Below are positions 1 through 7,450 of a stretch of 57,461 nt of DNA, piece after piece. This DNA comes from Anaerolineales bacterium. GTDB taxonomy: Bacteria; Chloroflexota; Anaerolineae; Anaerolineales; Villigracilaceae. The stretch covers positions 1-57,461 of the forward strand of contig JASEHI010000007.1 of the NCBI GenBank assembly GCA_030018695.1. The letters run 5' to 3'. The notes below the pieces were generated by a model that was given only the letters and a program-made list of their open reading frames with translations, searched no databases and had not been told where the DNA came from. Position 1 is the first letter of the stretch. The number at the start of each line of letters is the position of its first letter. A program made the position numbers and the translations under genes.

Positions 1-16
1 GGCACTCTCAGAAGAA

Positions 17-703
17 ATGGAGAGCAACGGGTCTGCCACACCTAAATCCAGGCGTCATCCCCTGACCCTACCGGCCGACTCGCCTCGGCGAGCGGCTGAA
101 GCCATGCCGTTGGCGGCTATTTATAATTCAGGCTTTTTGGAGGATAAACCATTGTCCACTTCAGAGATTGATGTGCTAAATCAAGCCATTCTGAAAAACT
201 GGTCATCAAAACCGGGCGATAAAGCGAAGGGGTATATTGGGAAGTTCTTCAATCGTGTCCGCATTGGCGCTAAGATTACAGCACAAGTTGTCGGCAATCA
301 TGGTACTTACACCGTTTCCATTCAAGCCACAGATTTAACAACCAAATCTGCTTGTAGCTGTTACATCGGCAAAGGCGGGTACTGTCACCATTGCGCGGCT
401 TTAGCGGCAACCTTCCTAAATGCTCCCGATAGTTTTGTCGAAAAGATAGCAAAGAAATTAGATGATGTTAGAAAATTGGAAGATGTAACTGAATTTCTCC
501 AAAGTACAACGCTTGAATCGCTGCTCGCACAGCTCAAAGAAAAGGGCATTTCTCAAAAGACCTTTGCGGCCAGCATTGGTATGAGCACACAGCATTTATC
601 GGCAGTAAAATCGAGCGAGTTGAATAATCGGTTTTATCACGAACTTGGAGCGACCAAGTTGGCTTGTTTATGGATTTTGGAACGGTACGGAGAAAAGGCA
701 TGA
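17..703 (+). CDS. SWIM zinc-finger protein with C-terminal helix-turn-helix-like region
   Basis: The middle of the protein carries a SWIM-type zinc-binding motif, CSC followed eight residues later by CHH (about residues 112-124). This CxCx(n)CxH pattern is known for binding DNA or protein. The last 60 residues (GISQKTFAASIGMSTQHLSA) resemble an XRE-type helix-turn-helix. A DNA-binding role is therefore inferred, but no partner is known. The reading frame stays open to the left edge of the window, so the gene may be 5'-incomplete. The first 29 residues look low-complexity, and an internal ATG at 104 is a plausible alternative start. Its stop overlaps the start of the next gene by 4 bases (ATGA), which suggests translational coupling. 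Confidence 0.6.
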   Translation: MESNGSATPKSRRHPLTLPADSPRRAAEAMPLAAIYNSGFLEDKPLSTSEIDVLNQAILKNWSSKPGDKAKGYIGKFFNRVRIGAKITAQVVGNHGTYTVSIQATDLTTKSACSCYIGKGGYCHHCAALAATFLNAPDSFVEKIAKKLDDVRKLEDVTEFLQSTTLESLLAQLKEKGISQKTFAASIGMSTQHLSAVKSSELNNRFYHELGATKLACLWILERYGEKA

Positions 704-1188
704 GCAACCATATCGAATATGACGGCAAGAACAAACTCCTCGTCCAAATCCGCGCCGAGCGCGACCTCCTGGAAGAGACTCTCGCCCGCCTGACGCCCGA
801 CCAGATGCTCCAGCCCGGCGCCTCCGGCGGGTGGACGGTCAAAGACGTGCTGGGGCACATCTCAGCTTGGGAACGGCGCATGATCCACTGGACCAGCAGC
901 CACCTGCGCGGCGAAGCCCCCGACGTGCCGCTGCTCTGGGACGTGGAGCGCATGAACGCCGAAACGCATGCCCAGTTCAAGGACAAGCCGTTGGCCGAAG
1001 TGCTGGATGAATTCCACCAGTCGTACCGCGATTCCCTCGCCCTGGCCGAAAGCCTGAGCGAGGAACAGTTGCAAACCAAATACACTGACACCTGGCCGAT
1101 GGCTCCGCTCTGGCTCGGTGTGGCCGCCAATACAAACTGGCATTACAATGAACACCGTGAGACCATGGAGGCCTGGCTGAACAAATAA
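700..1188 (+). CDS. ClbS/DfsB-like four-helix-bundle protein (DinB superfamily)
   Basis: The protein is about 162 residues of mostly helical sequence with the signature GGWTVKDVLGHISAWERRM near residue 45 and HYNEH near the C terminus. This matches the ClbS/DfsB branch of the DinB/YfiT-like four-helix-bundle superfamily. Characterised members bind a metal or protect DNA (ClbS is a colibactin-resistance hydrolase), but most are uncharacterised, so no reaction is assigned. The start at 700 was chosen over an upstream in-frame ATG at 664 because it forms an ATGA overlap with the preceding stop and follows a purine-rich GAGAAAAGG site. Confidence 0.65.
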   Translation: MSNHIEYDGKNKLLVQIRAERDLLEETLARLTPDQMLQPGASGGWTVKDVLGHISAWERRMIHWTSSHLRGEAPDVPLLWDVERMNAETHAQFKDKPLAEVLDEFHQSYRDSLALAESLSEEQLQTKYTDTWPMAPLWLGVAANTNWHYNEHRETMEAWLNK

Positions 1189-1220
1189 CAGGCCAGCGCG
1201 TCGCACCCGATTGACAATTG

Positions 1221-1275
1221 GTAGGGCAGGTTTCCATACCTGCCGCCAGAAGGCAGGTAAGAAACCCGCCCTACC
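1221..1275. repeat. Palindromic intergenic repeat, family GTAGGGC (copy 1)
   Basis: The element starts GTAGGGCAGGTTTCC and ends GAAACCCGCCCTAC, so its two ends are imperfect inverted repeats. A second palindrome, CCTGCCG against CAGGCAGG, lies inside. The same element recurs at 6445-6506 upstream of rpmH. It lies between a ClbS-like gene and a CoA-transferase gene and has no coding capacity. Confidence 0.8.
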
Positions 1276-1339
1276 GAACCATTAAGAGGTTCATTAGGAA
1301 TCGCCGTGAGCCACCCCCATATTCGGCGGTACAAGGTAA

Positions 1340-1357
1340 TGCGAAATTAATTTCGCA
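1340..1357. repeat. Perfect 18-bp palindrome
   Basis: TGCGAAATTAATTTCGCA is its own reverse complement. It lies in the 291-base gap between the ClbS-like gene and the CoA-transferase operon. It could be an operator or part of a further repeat family. It has no T-tract, so it is not a typical terminator. Confidence 0.6.
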
Positions 1358-1435
1358 CTACACTTGGCAGTTTATCACGGCAAATTCCAGAGAGCCCATT
1401 AAGAACCAACTTGATGTAGAATAGTAAACCAGACG

Positions 1436-1466
1436 ATCGTAAATCCTCAATCGTAAATCGTAAATT
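1436..1466. repeat. Heptad array (ATCGTAA-type)
   Basis: Units of seven bases, ATCGTAA, ATCCTCA, ATCGTAA and ATCGTAA, run directly into the ribosome-binding site of the CoA-transferase gene. The same heptad word returns at 36100-36140. Confidence 0.75.
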
Positions 1467-1479
1467 TCCAGGAGGCACC

Positions 1480-2457
1480 ATGCAAGTACTTGAATCCGGA
1501 ATCGGGGAATTGATCCAACCATTCGATTTGGACGAATTCCGCGAGTGGAACCGCACCAAGAAAACGCGCAAATTGGTGGACAAGCGCATGACTGAACAGG
1601 AGGCCATCCGCCAGTTCGTCTACGATGGCTGCTACATCGGCACCGAATTGTATGGCACGGTGCGCTGCCCGATGTCGCTGGCGCGTGAAGTCGTGCGCCA
1701 GGGCAGGAAAAACCTGCGCGTCTGTGGGCAGGGCGTGCTAGAACTGGATCTGTGGCTGGCCGCCGGCATCATCAAGAAACTGGACATTACCTACATCGGG
1801 CTGGAAGTTTACGGCACGACTGCAGCACTGCGCCGCGCAGTGGAATCCGGCCAGGTGGAGACCTGCGTCGAATGGTCGAACGGCTCGATTTCGTGGCGCA
1901 TGAAGGCGGCCGCCATGGGCGTGCCATTCCTGCCGACGCGCTCCATGCTCGGCACCGACATGCTGAAATACAGCGCCGCCAAAGTTGTCGAGGACCCCTT
2001 CACTGGCACCAAAGTTGCCCTGCTGCCGGCCCTCGTCCTGGATGTGGCCCTCATCCATGTACATCGCGCGGATAAACATGGCAATTGCCAGATCGAGGGC
2101 ATCAGCGGCTTTGCCCTGGAAATGTCGCGCGCCTGCAAGCGGCTGATCATCAGCGCCGAGGAGATCATCCCGACCGAGGAGATCCGCAAATATCCCGACC
2201 GCACCGTCATCCCCTATTACCTGGTGGACGCGGTCGTTCACGCCCCGTACGGCTCGTACCCGGGCGAGATGGCCTACATGTACGGCCGCGACGAACCCGG
2301 CATCAAGGAATGGGTCGAGATGAGCAAAACCGCCGAAGGCGCGAAAGAATATCTCGACAAATACGTCTATGGCCTCAAGAACCACGCCGAGTACTTGAAA
2401 CTTATCGGCGATGAACGCCTGCAACAGGCTGTCGAACTGCGGGAGAAAAGAGAATGA
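1480..2457 (+). CDS. CoA-transferase subunit A (glutaconate CoA-transferase alpha-like)
   Basis: The 325-residue protein resembles the alpha subunit of class I CoA-transferases of the glutaconate CoA-transferase (GctA) group. The blocks GCYIGTELYGTVRCP, EWSNGSISWRMKAAAMGVPFLPTRS and ALVLDVALIHVHRADKHGNCQIEG are typical. The alpha subunit builds part of the CoA and acyl-substrate site, and the catalytic glutamate comes from the beta subunit. The start follows an AGGAGG site at 1470-1475. The beta-subunit gene lies 96 bases downstream on the same strand. The actual acid substrate cannot be read from the sequence. Related pairs act on glutaconate, 3-oxoacids or steroid-ring intermediates. Confidence 0.8.
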   Translation: MQVLESGIGELIQPFDLDEFREWNRTKKTRKLVDKRMTEQEAIRQFVYDGCYIGTELYGTVRCPMSLAREVVRQGRKNLRVCGQGVLELDLWLAAGIIKKLDITYIGLEVYGTTAALRRAVESGQVETCVEWSNGSISWRMKAAAMGVPFLPTRSMLGTDMLKYSAAKVVEDPFTGTKVALLPALVLDVALIHVHRADKHGNCQIEGISGFALEMSRACKRLIISAEEIIPTEEIRKYPDRTVIPYYLVDAVVHAPYGSYPGEMAYMYGRDEPGIKEWVEMSKTAEGAKEYLDKYVYGLKNHAEYLKLIGDERLQQAVELREKRE

Positions 2458-2461
2458 ATTA

Positions 2462-2538
2462 ACCGCAGAGCACGCGGAGAGCGCGGAGAAATACAAAAAC
2501 AAAAATAAAACTCTGCGTACTCAGCGCTCTCGGCGGTT
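2462..2538. repeat. Dispersed inverted repeat, family ACCGCAGAG (copy 1)
   Basis: The left arm ACCGCAGAGCACGCGGAGAG and the right arm CTCTGCG...CGCTCTCGGCGGTT are imperfect inverted repeats around an A-rich centre. The element fills the gap between the two CoA-transferase subunit genes. Further copies lie at 25221-25340 and 50724-50829. Confidence 0.8.
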
Positions 2539-2553
2539 CCATTGTGAGGAACT

Positions 2554-3321
2554 ATGACTGAGCAAACTTATTCCAAAACTGAATTGATGATCTGCGTGGC
2601 TGCCCGCCTTTTCGAAGATGGCACAACCTGTTTCATCGGCACCGGCATCCCGATGCTGGCCGCCATGCTGGCCTCCAAGACCACCGCGCCCAATCTCGTC
2701 CCCGTTTTTGAGTTCGGCGGGACGGGCGCGATCCTGGAGGAATTGCCGCGCGCCGTCGGCGAGGCGCGCACCTTCCACAAGGGCATTTCCGCCCTGGGAA
2801 TTTGCGACACAATGGAGACCGCCCAGCGCGGCTTCATTGACTACGGTTTCCTCGGCGGGGCGCAGATTGACCCCTACGGCAACCTGAACAGCGTCACCAT
2901 CGGAGAGCACGACCACCCCAAGGTGCGCCTGCCCGGCTCCGGCGGGGGCAACGACGTTGGCAGCCACTGCTGGCAGACGATTGCCATCATGCAGCATGAT
3001 GCCCGTCGCTTCGTGCCAAAGGTGGACTTCCTGACCACGCCCGGCTTCCTGACCGGGCCCGGGGCGCGTGTAGCAGCCGGACTTCCGCCCGGCACCGGCC
3101 CGATTGCCGTCGTCTCCACCCTGGCGCTGATGGATTACCATCCCGAATCCTGCCGCATGAGGCTCAAGTCGCTGCACCCCGGCGTGACGGTGGAGGAAGT
3201 GGTCGCCAATACCGGATTCGAGCTGGTCATCCCCGATAAAGTCGGCGCCAATGCCCCGCCCAGCGCGGAGGAATTGCGCCTGCTGCGCGATGAGATTGAC
3301 CCGGAAAAGTTGTATATATAG
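2554..3321 (+). CDS. CoA-transferase subunit B (glutaconate CoA-transferase beta-like)
   Basis: The 255-residue protein matches the beta subunit of class I CoA-transferases. The block PVFEFGGTGAI near residue 52 holds a glutamate at the place of the catalytic Glu that forms a glutamyl-CoA thioester in this family. The glycine-rich GSGGGNDVGSHC block is the usual CoA-binding loop. Retention of the Glu argues for true transferase activity, unlike IpdAB-type hydrolases that lack it. A GTGAGGAA site precedes the ATG. The stop is 2 bases before the glmS ATG, so the three genes are probably co-transcribed. Confidence 0.8.
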   Translation: MTEQTYSKTELMICVAARLFEDGTTCFIGTGIPMLAAMLASKTTAPNLVPVFEFGGTGAILEELPRAVGEARTFHKGISALGICDTMETAQRGFIDYGFLGGAQIDPYGNLNSVTIGEHDHPKVRLPGSGGGNDVGSHCWQTIAIMQHDARRFVPKVDFLTTPGFLTGPGARVAAGLPPGTGPIAVVSTLALMDYHPESCRMRLKSLHPGVTVEEVVANTGFELVIPDKVGANAPPSAEELRLLRDEIDPEKLYI

Positions 3322-3323
3322 AT

Positions 3324-5204
3324 ATGTGCGGCATCTTCGGCATTGTGACCCAAGATGAACAACCCCTCGGCCCGATCCTTATCGACGCGGCCAGACGATT
3401 AACCTACCGCGGCTATGACTCGGTCGGCGCGGCGACTATTTCCGGCAGCAAGATTGATTTACGTAAAGATGTCGGCAAGGTGGAAGATGTGGCCGCCAGA
3501 TACAACTTCGCCGAAATGACCGGCTCGCGCGGCATGACCCAACTCCGGTGGGCGACGTTTGGTGAGCCATCGCAGGTCAACTCACAGCCGCATTTGGATT
3601 CGAATGGCGATATGGTCGGCGCGCATAATGGTAACGTGGTGAATAATGTCGAGTTGCGCAAGGAATTCATCGCTGAGGGCATGACCGTGCGTTCGCAGAA
3701 TGATGGCGAGACTTGTGTCCATGCGGTGGAAAGATATATCAAGCGCGGATACGAATTCATTGACGCGATCCGTTTAGCGTATGGCGACCTGCAGGGCGAT
3801 TATGCTTTCGTCATCGGGCGCGCGAATGACGACAAGTTATACGCGTTCAAAAAAGGCTCGGGCATGGTGATCGGGATCGGCGATGGCTTCACTTGTCTCT
3901 CGTCTGACCTGCCTTCGATTCTGCCACTCACTCGCAACGTGATCCGCCCGCAAGATGGGGAGATCGTCACGTTGTGGGCAGACCGTGTGGAAGTGCGCTC
4001 TGTCAAAGATGGAAAAATAATTCAACGAATGCCAGAAACAGTTACGGAGTCGATGGATACGGTGCAGAAGGGCGGGTATCCGCATTTTATGTTGAAAGAA
4101 ATCCACGAGCAGGCACAAGTCGCCCGTGAGTTAATCCATTTATTGGATGGCAGTCCCGATGTGCAGCTGTTGGTCGAAAAGATGAAGAGCGCGCGTCATC
4201 TGTATCTCATCGGCTGCGGGACGAGTTATCACGCCGCGTCGGTCGGCTCGGTGTACATCGCGCAACTGGCGGGACGCGCCGCGATCCCCGTGCTTGCGCC
4301 GCAGTTCATCGCGCAATACGCGCCCGCGGTTGGATATGAAGACGTGGGGATTTTCGTCAGCCAATCGGGCGAGACCAAGGATGTGCTCAACGCGTTGGAA
4401 GCCGCCGAGAAGCGCGGCATGGCTTGTTATGGATTGGCGAACGTCGTCGGCTCGACGCTGACGAAGGCGACTTCGTTCTGTCTACCCTTGTGCTGCGGCT
4501 ACGAAATCAGCGTGCCTGCCACGAAGACATTTACCAATCAGGTCGTGACGTTTTTGTATCTGGCGTATCGGATGGCGGGTCTCGATACGCCGCCTGGTCT
4601 CGATACGGGCTTCGCCCACTCGACCAACGGCGGCTACCCTTCGACAGGCTCAAGACAACGCTCGACCACCAGCTCAGGGCGGCGTGCGCTTGACAGTATC
4701 CCCGATTTAATGGAACAGACCATTGAGATGGTCGGACCGCAGATCGAAGCAATTGCGAAAGACATCAACGAGTGGAACGATATGTACTGTCTCGGCTACG
4801 GCGCGACCTACCCCATCGCACTCGAAGGCGCATTGAAGTTGAAGGAGATCACGTACGCGCATTGCGAAGGCATGCTCTCGACCGAATTCAAACATGGACC
4901 GCTCTCCGCGGTGAGTAAGGGCTTCCCGATTGTCTTTGTCGCGGGACCGAACGATGTGCCGCTCATCATCAGCGGGATCAACGAAGTGAAAGTGCGCGGC
5001 GCACGGACGATCACCATCGGTGAAGAGGATGCCCGCCTGCGCGCCAACGGCGATGACCTGGTCGTCATCCCCAAGTCAGACGCGCAGATCAGCGCGTTGC
5101 TGGGAGTCCTGCCGTTGCAGTTGCTCTCGTATCACATGAGCGTGATGCGTGGGTTTGATCCCGATTTCCCAAGGAATTTGTCCAAGACGCTGACGGTGGA
5201 TTAG
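3324..5204 (+). CDS. glmS: Glutamine--fructose-6-phosphate aminotransferase (isomerizing)
   Basis: GlmS makes glucosamine-6-phosphate from fructose-6-phosphate and glutamine, the first step towards UDP-GlcNAc and peptidoglycan. MCGIFGIV places the N-terminal nucleophile Cys2 of the class II glutaminase domain. Two SIS sugar-isomerase domains follow (GCGTSYHA near residue 293 and GYGATYPIALEGALKLKE near 490), and the C terminus ends in KTLTVD. Residues about 420-453, in the linker between the two SIS domains, are an extra Ser/Thr/Gly-rich stretch encoded by repeat-derived DNA (see the repeat entry at 4580-4690). Otherwise the 626-residue length and motifs are normal, so the enzyme is probably active. 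The gene starts 2 bases after a CoA-transferase gene. Confidence 0.93.
   Translation: MCGIFGIVTQDEQPLGPILIDAARRLTYRGYDSVGAATISGSKIDLRKDVGKVEDVAARYNFAEMTGSRGMTQLRWATFGEPSQVNSQPHLDSNGDMVGAHNGNVVNNVELRKEFIAEGMTVRSQNDGETCVHAVERYIKRGYEFIDAIRLAYGDLQGDYAFVIGRANDDKLYAFKKGSGMVIGIGDGFTCLSSDLPSILPLTRNVIRPQDGEIVTLWADRVEVRSVKDGKIIQRMPETVTESMDTVQKGGYPHFMLKEIHEQAQVARELIHLLDGSPDVQLLVEKMKSARHLYLIGCGTSYHAASVGSVYIAQLAGRAAIPVLAPQFIAQYAPAVGYEDVGIFVSQSGETKDVLNALEAAEKRGMACYGLANVVGSTLTKATSFCLPLCCGYEISVPATKTFTNQVVTFLYLAYRMAGLDTPPGLDTGFAHSTNGGYPSTGSRQRSTTSSGRRALDSIPDLMEQTIEMVGPQIEAIAKDINEWNDMYCLGYGATYPIALEGALKLKEITYAHCEGMLSTEFKHGPLSAVSKGFPIVFVAGPNDVPLIISGINEVKVRGARTITIGEEDARLRANGDDLVVIPKSDAQISALLGVLPLQLLSYHMSVMRGFDPDFPRNLSKTLTVD
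4580..4690. repeat. Repeat-derived in-frame insertion inside glmS
   Basis: The stretch contains GGTCTCGATACG twice and then ACCCTTCGACAGGCTCAAGA and CAGCTCAGGGCGG. The CCTTCGRCAGGCTCAG word is shared with the intergenic repeat at 25233-25258. The insertion is translated as about 34 residues rich in Ser, Thr, Gly and Arg, keeps the frame, and falls in the loop between the two SIS domains, where extra residues should be tolerated. Confidence 0.7.
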
Positions 5205-5267
5205 AACACTTGCATGAATCGAGAGACGTTTTTATAATCAACGAAAGTCTGAAAGAGAGAGCAAAAA

Positions 5268-5549
5268 ATGAAACAGTTGATTACTGAAAACATTGGAAAA
5301 GAGCCATATCAATACTACCCGCTCGGAAAGTATGTGGCGCGCGCACCTGGGGTATGCGGCGGTCGTCCCACTCTTAAATATACACGGATCGAGATCACAG
5401 GAACACTTGACCGATTAGCGGCAGGCGAAACAATAGATGCCATTGTAGCGGGCTATCGCGGCAAAGTTTCGCGTGAGGCTGTGATTGAAGCCATCCAGTT
5501 AATTTCTCGTCAGTTCCTCAAAGCGCTCCCAAAATTAGAGCCTGCCTGA
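5268..5549 (+). CDS. DUF433 family protein (antitoxin-like)
   Basis: The protein contains PGVCGGRPTLKYTRIEI followed by LDRLAAGETIDAIVAGYRGKVSREAVIEAIQL, the diagnostic pattern of DUF433 (VapB-like or winged-helix fold). DUF433 genes usually precede a DUF5615 PIN-like toxin. Here the following reading frame begins like such a toxin but stops after 27 codons (5549-5632). This protein is probably the surviving antitoxin or regulator of a broken pair. The stop overlaps the next ATG by one base pattern (TGATG). Confidence 0.75.
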   Translation: MKQLITENIGKEPYQYYPLGKYVARAPGVCGGRPTLKYTRIEITGTLDRLAAGETIDAIVAGYRGKVSREAVIEAIQLISRQFLKALPKLEPA

Positions 5550-5632
5550 TGATCGTCCTTGACGAGCAATTGCTGGGACGCGACGTCGAGGGGCAAATCG
5601 CTCGCCATGAAACTTTCCGCGTGGCGCGATGA
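5549..5632 (+). pseudogene. Truncated DUF5615 PIN-like toxin remnant
   Basis: The 27-codon frame reads MIVLDEQLLGRDVEGQIA and then stops. MIVLDE(N/Q)LLGR is how DUF5615 PIN-like ribonucleases usually begin, with the Asp of the first acidic motif. The rest of the roughly 110-residue toxin is missing, because the DNA continues directly into an unrelated nucleotidyltransferase tail. The call rests on a short match plus the DUF433 neighbour. Confidence 0.45.
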
Positions 5633-5795
5633 CATTGACATATCGGATGCGCGGCGCTTATTGGAGGAAATCGGGCGCGAACGCAAACGCGACGAAGTAT
5701 GGCAAAGTCTCGAACCATTTCTGGTAAAAGGCGATGAATTGACCGCACAGTATGCTTTTTGGGATTTATGGGAGTCCATGCATGGAACAGATTGA
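5607..5795 (+). pseudogene. C-terminal remnant of an AbiEii/DUF6036-type nucleotidyltransferase
   Basis: The frame gives MKLSAWRDDIDISDARRLL and ends YAFWDLWES. The K-L-A-x-R-x-x-D-x-x-D-A-x-x-L pattern is typical of the C-terminal helices of AbiEii or DUF6036 nucleotidyltransferases. The catalytic GSxxxD part is absent, so this looks like a 3' fragment fused by deletion to the toxin remnant upstream. A short helical protein could still be made. The family assignment is from memory of the motif and is moderate. Confidence 0.45.
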
Positions 5796-6138
5796 ACAAC
5801 TTGCCCGAGCCGCGCTCGAACGCGATCACCTCAAGTTACGAAGCATGGTGCAGGATTTGATGCGTGATAAAGTTGCCTGGAGCAACCTGCCGCGTCCATC
5901 CACCAATGATCCAGGATTGTTGGTCGTGAGTGCCGCGCTTGTTGAACTGTTTGCCCTACGCAACAATCAAACCGCGCCAGCATGGACAAAGGAGATCGGT
6001 CCCTTGAAAGAACCTTTCTTCCTGCTTGAATCTGCGGCAAGGATGAAACGATTGCGCGTTCTTTGCGAGACGCAATCCCCTGAACCGATGCGGAAGCGTC
6101 TGCTTTTCGCGCCACCTCACTTCCTTGAATTTGCGTGA
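5782..6138 (+). CDS. Hypothetical protein downstream of AbiEii-like remnant
   Basis: The protein has 118 residues and is helical and acidic at its N terminus (MEQIEQLARAALERDHLKLRSMVQDLM). A conserved-looking centre PRPSTNDPGLLVVSAALVELFALR follows, and it ends KRLLFAPPHFLEFA. I do not recognise a characterised family. The position, overlapping the 3' end of an AbiEii-type remnant, suggests it was the second gene of that cassette. The start at 5782 was chosen over 5752 because it overlaps the previous stop and begins the conserved block. Confidence 0.55.
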   Translation: MEQIEQLARAALERDHLKLRSMVQDLMRDKVAWSNLPRPSTNDPGLLVVSAALVELFALRNNQTAPAWTKEIGPLKEPFFLLESAARMKRLRVLCETQSPEPMRKRLLFAPPHFLEFA

Positions 6139-6256
6139 CAGGCAAAGTTTGGAACAAGATGAGAACGCGAAGCGTCTGGCAGGAATTGCGCGGGAATAAC
6201 AGGAGATACAGCCGTTGGTTGACCTTGATGACGATGAAACTGGATAAGACTGGCTA

Positions 6257-6347
6257 AGACCTGTCTCCGCGAAAGCCTTGCGTTCGGAGTCCCGTTTCCT
6301 CGCAATCGTTTCGGTTAATCACGGCGCGGGTGAGACATGTCAGGTCT
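6257..6347. mobile_element. MITE-like element, about 91 bp (copy A)
   Basis: The element runs from AGACCTG to GAGACATGTCAGGTCT. Its core TCTCCGCGAAAGCCTTGCGTT is shared almost exactly with a second copy at 32647-32742. The left end has lost the ACATG of the 16-base terminal inverted repeat that is intact in copy B. There is no reading frame, which fits a small non-autonomous element. It lies in the gap between the decayed AbiE-like cluster and rpmH. Confidence 0.6.
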
Positions 6348-6359
6348 ACAAAACCGCCT

Positions 6360-6388
6360 TTGACCAATCCCATACGTTACGGTATAAT
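6360..6388 (+). promoter_or_regulatory. Sigma-70-type promoter of rpmH
   Basis: TTGACC (6360-6365), a 17-base spacer and TATAAT (6383-6388) make a near-consensus promoter about 140 bases upstream of rpmH. The transcript would carry a long leader containing the hairpin at 6408-6426 and a GTAGGGC repeat. Confidence 0.75.
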
Positions 6389-6407
6389 AGCCTGCCAGTC
6401 TGGAAAC

Positions 6408-6426
6408 CCAGCAGCAATCCTGCTGG
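6408..6426 (+). promoter_or_regulatory. Leader hairpin upstream of rpmH
   Basis: CCAGCAG and CTGCTGG form a perfect 7-bp stem with a 5-base loop, about 20 bases downstream of the -10 box. There is no T-tract, so it is not a terminator. It may stabilise or regulate the long rpmH leader. Confidence 0.4.
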
Positions 6427-6444
6427 TGACAATGATTGTTATCC

Positions 6445-6506
6445 GTAGGGCAGGTTTCCAAACCTGCCGGTAGTAGGAGAAACGGCGGGTAAGAAACCCG
6501 CCCTAC
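6445..6506. repeat. Palindromic intergenic repeat, family GTAGGGC (copy 2)
   Basis: The element starts GTAGGGCAGGTTTCCA and ends GTAAGAAACCCGCCCTAC, matching copy 1 at 1221-1275. It lies inside the rpmH leader just before the ribosome-binding site, so it would be transcribed as a hairpin. Confidence 0.8.
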
Positions 6507-6530
6507 TAATGTCTTGTTAAAGGAAATTGA

Positions 6531-6704
6531 ATGTCACCCAAACGTACTTATCAACCAAAAATCAGGCGGCGCGTGCGCGTGCACGGCTTTCGCCAGCGCA
6601 TGTCCAGCGCAGATGGACGCCAGGTGCTCAAGCGCCGGCGGCTGAAGGGCCGCTCCAGGCTGGCAGTCCGCAGCCACAACCACGTCAAGCGAGTCAGGTG
6701 GTAG
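6531..6704 (+). CDS. rpmH: 50S ribosomal protein L34
   Basis: The 57-residue basic protein begins [20 protein letters not shown], followed by [19 protein letters not shown]. This is the conserved core of L34 of the large ribosomal subunit. It is longer than the roughly 44 residues of E. coli L34 by a C-terminal tail. An AAAGGAAA site precedes the ATG. rnpA follows 94 bases downstream, the nearly universal rpmH-rnpA order, and a strong promoter lies at 6360-6388. Confidence 0.93.
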   Translation: MSPKRTYQPKIRRRVRVHGFRQRMSSADGRQVLKRRRLKGRSRLAVRSHNHVKRVRW

Positions 6705-6798
6705 AAGGCGTTCAGCGTGGTGAAAGTAGATGCACTGCCGAAGGCCTCTCGATGGCGTTCAGGATCGCAGCTAAAGTCAGGGAGAACTCGAGGCACGC

Positions 6799-7149
6799 GT
6801 GAAGCGTCGCTTTCGCCTGACCCGCGCGGCCGACTTCCAGGGGGTGTGGCGTTCCGGCAAGTCTTATGCCCACCCACTCTTCGTCTTGTTTGTCCTGGCC
6901 TCTGACGCACCGGGAATACGAGTCGGTGTGGCGGCCGGCCGCAGGGTCGGGAATGCAGTCCGCCGTAACCGGGCCAAGCGCCTGCTCAGGGCCGCGCTGC
7001 AAAATATGGTCATGAAGATCCTCCCCGGGTTCGATTTATTGCTGATCGCTCGTCAGCCACTGCCCTTCGCCAACCTGAACCGAACCCAGGAAGCCTTGTC
7101 TGCACTCTTGAACCGCGCCGGACTTTTGTCACCCACTCATGACGATTGA
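6799..7149 (+). CDS. rnpA: Ribonuclease P protein component
   Basis: RnpA helps the RNase P RNA remove 5' leaders from pre-tRNAs. The signature [21 protein letters not shown] (about residues 47-67) is the RNA-binding RNR motif of this family, and the 116-residue length is normal. The start is GTG at 6799. The 3' end overlaps yidD by 11 bases, as in many bacteria, so the genes are translationally linked. Confidence 0.93.
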   Translation: MKRRFRLTRAADFQGVWRSGKSYAHPLFVLFVLASDAPGIRVGVAAGRRVGNAVRRNRAKRLLRAALQNMVMKILPGFDLLLIARQPLPFANLNRTQEALSALLNRAGLLSPTHDD

Positions 7150-7441
7150 AGTTTATCTGCCCCGTGATTACCCGAACGAGTCGCGCTTGCGTGACCTGCC
7201 GCGCTCGCCGCGTAACTGGCCGCGTCTGGCCTTGTTGGCTTTCATCCGCCTGTACCAGATGACCATCTCACGCGGTTTACCGGCCAACACTTGCCGTTTT
7301 TACCCCTCATGTTCGCATTACGGGTATCAGGCAGTTTATAAACACGGGCTACTGAAGGGTGGCCTTATGGCTGCCTGGCGCATCCTGCGCTGTAACCCGT
7401 TCAACCCCGGGGGTTACGACCCCATTCCATCAGGAGATTGA
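7139..7441 (+). CDS. yidD: Membrane protein insertion efficiency factor YidD
   Basis: The 100-residue protein contains LIRLYQ-type sequence ([11 protein letters not shown]) and the hallmark [19 protein letters not shown] with its two conserved cysteines, then [11 protein letters not shown]. YidD is a small membrane-associated protein encoded between rnpA and yidC that aids insertion of membrane proteins. It overlaps rnpA and ends 9 bases before a lipoprotein gene that separates it from yidC. Confidence 0.92.
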   Translation: MTIEVYLPRDYPNESRLRDLPRSPRNWPRLALLAFIRLYQMTISRGLPANTCRFYPSCSHYGYQAVYKHGLLKGGLMAAWRILRCNPFNPGGYDPIPSGD

Positions 7442-7450
7442 CTTTCCTCC

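Noticed and set aside
3300-3324. glmS ribozyme upstream of glmS
   Set aside because: glmS starts 2 bases after the previous stop codon, so there is no room for a roughly 150-base leader ribozyme.
6139-6530. Chromosome origin with DnaA boxes near rpmH
   Set aside because: The gene order is origin-like, but no cluster of TTATNCACA boxes and no dnaA gene were seen in the window.
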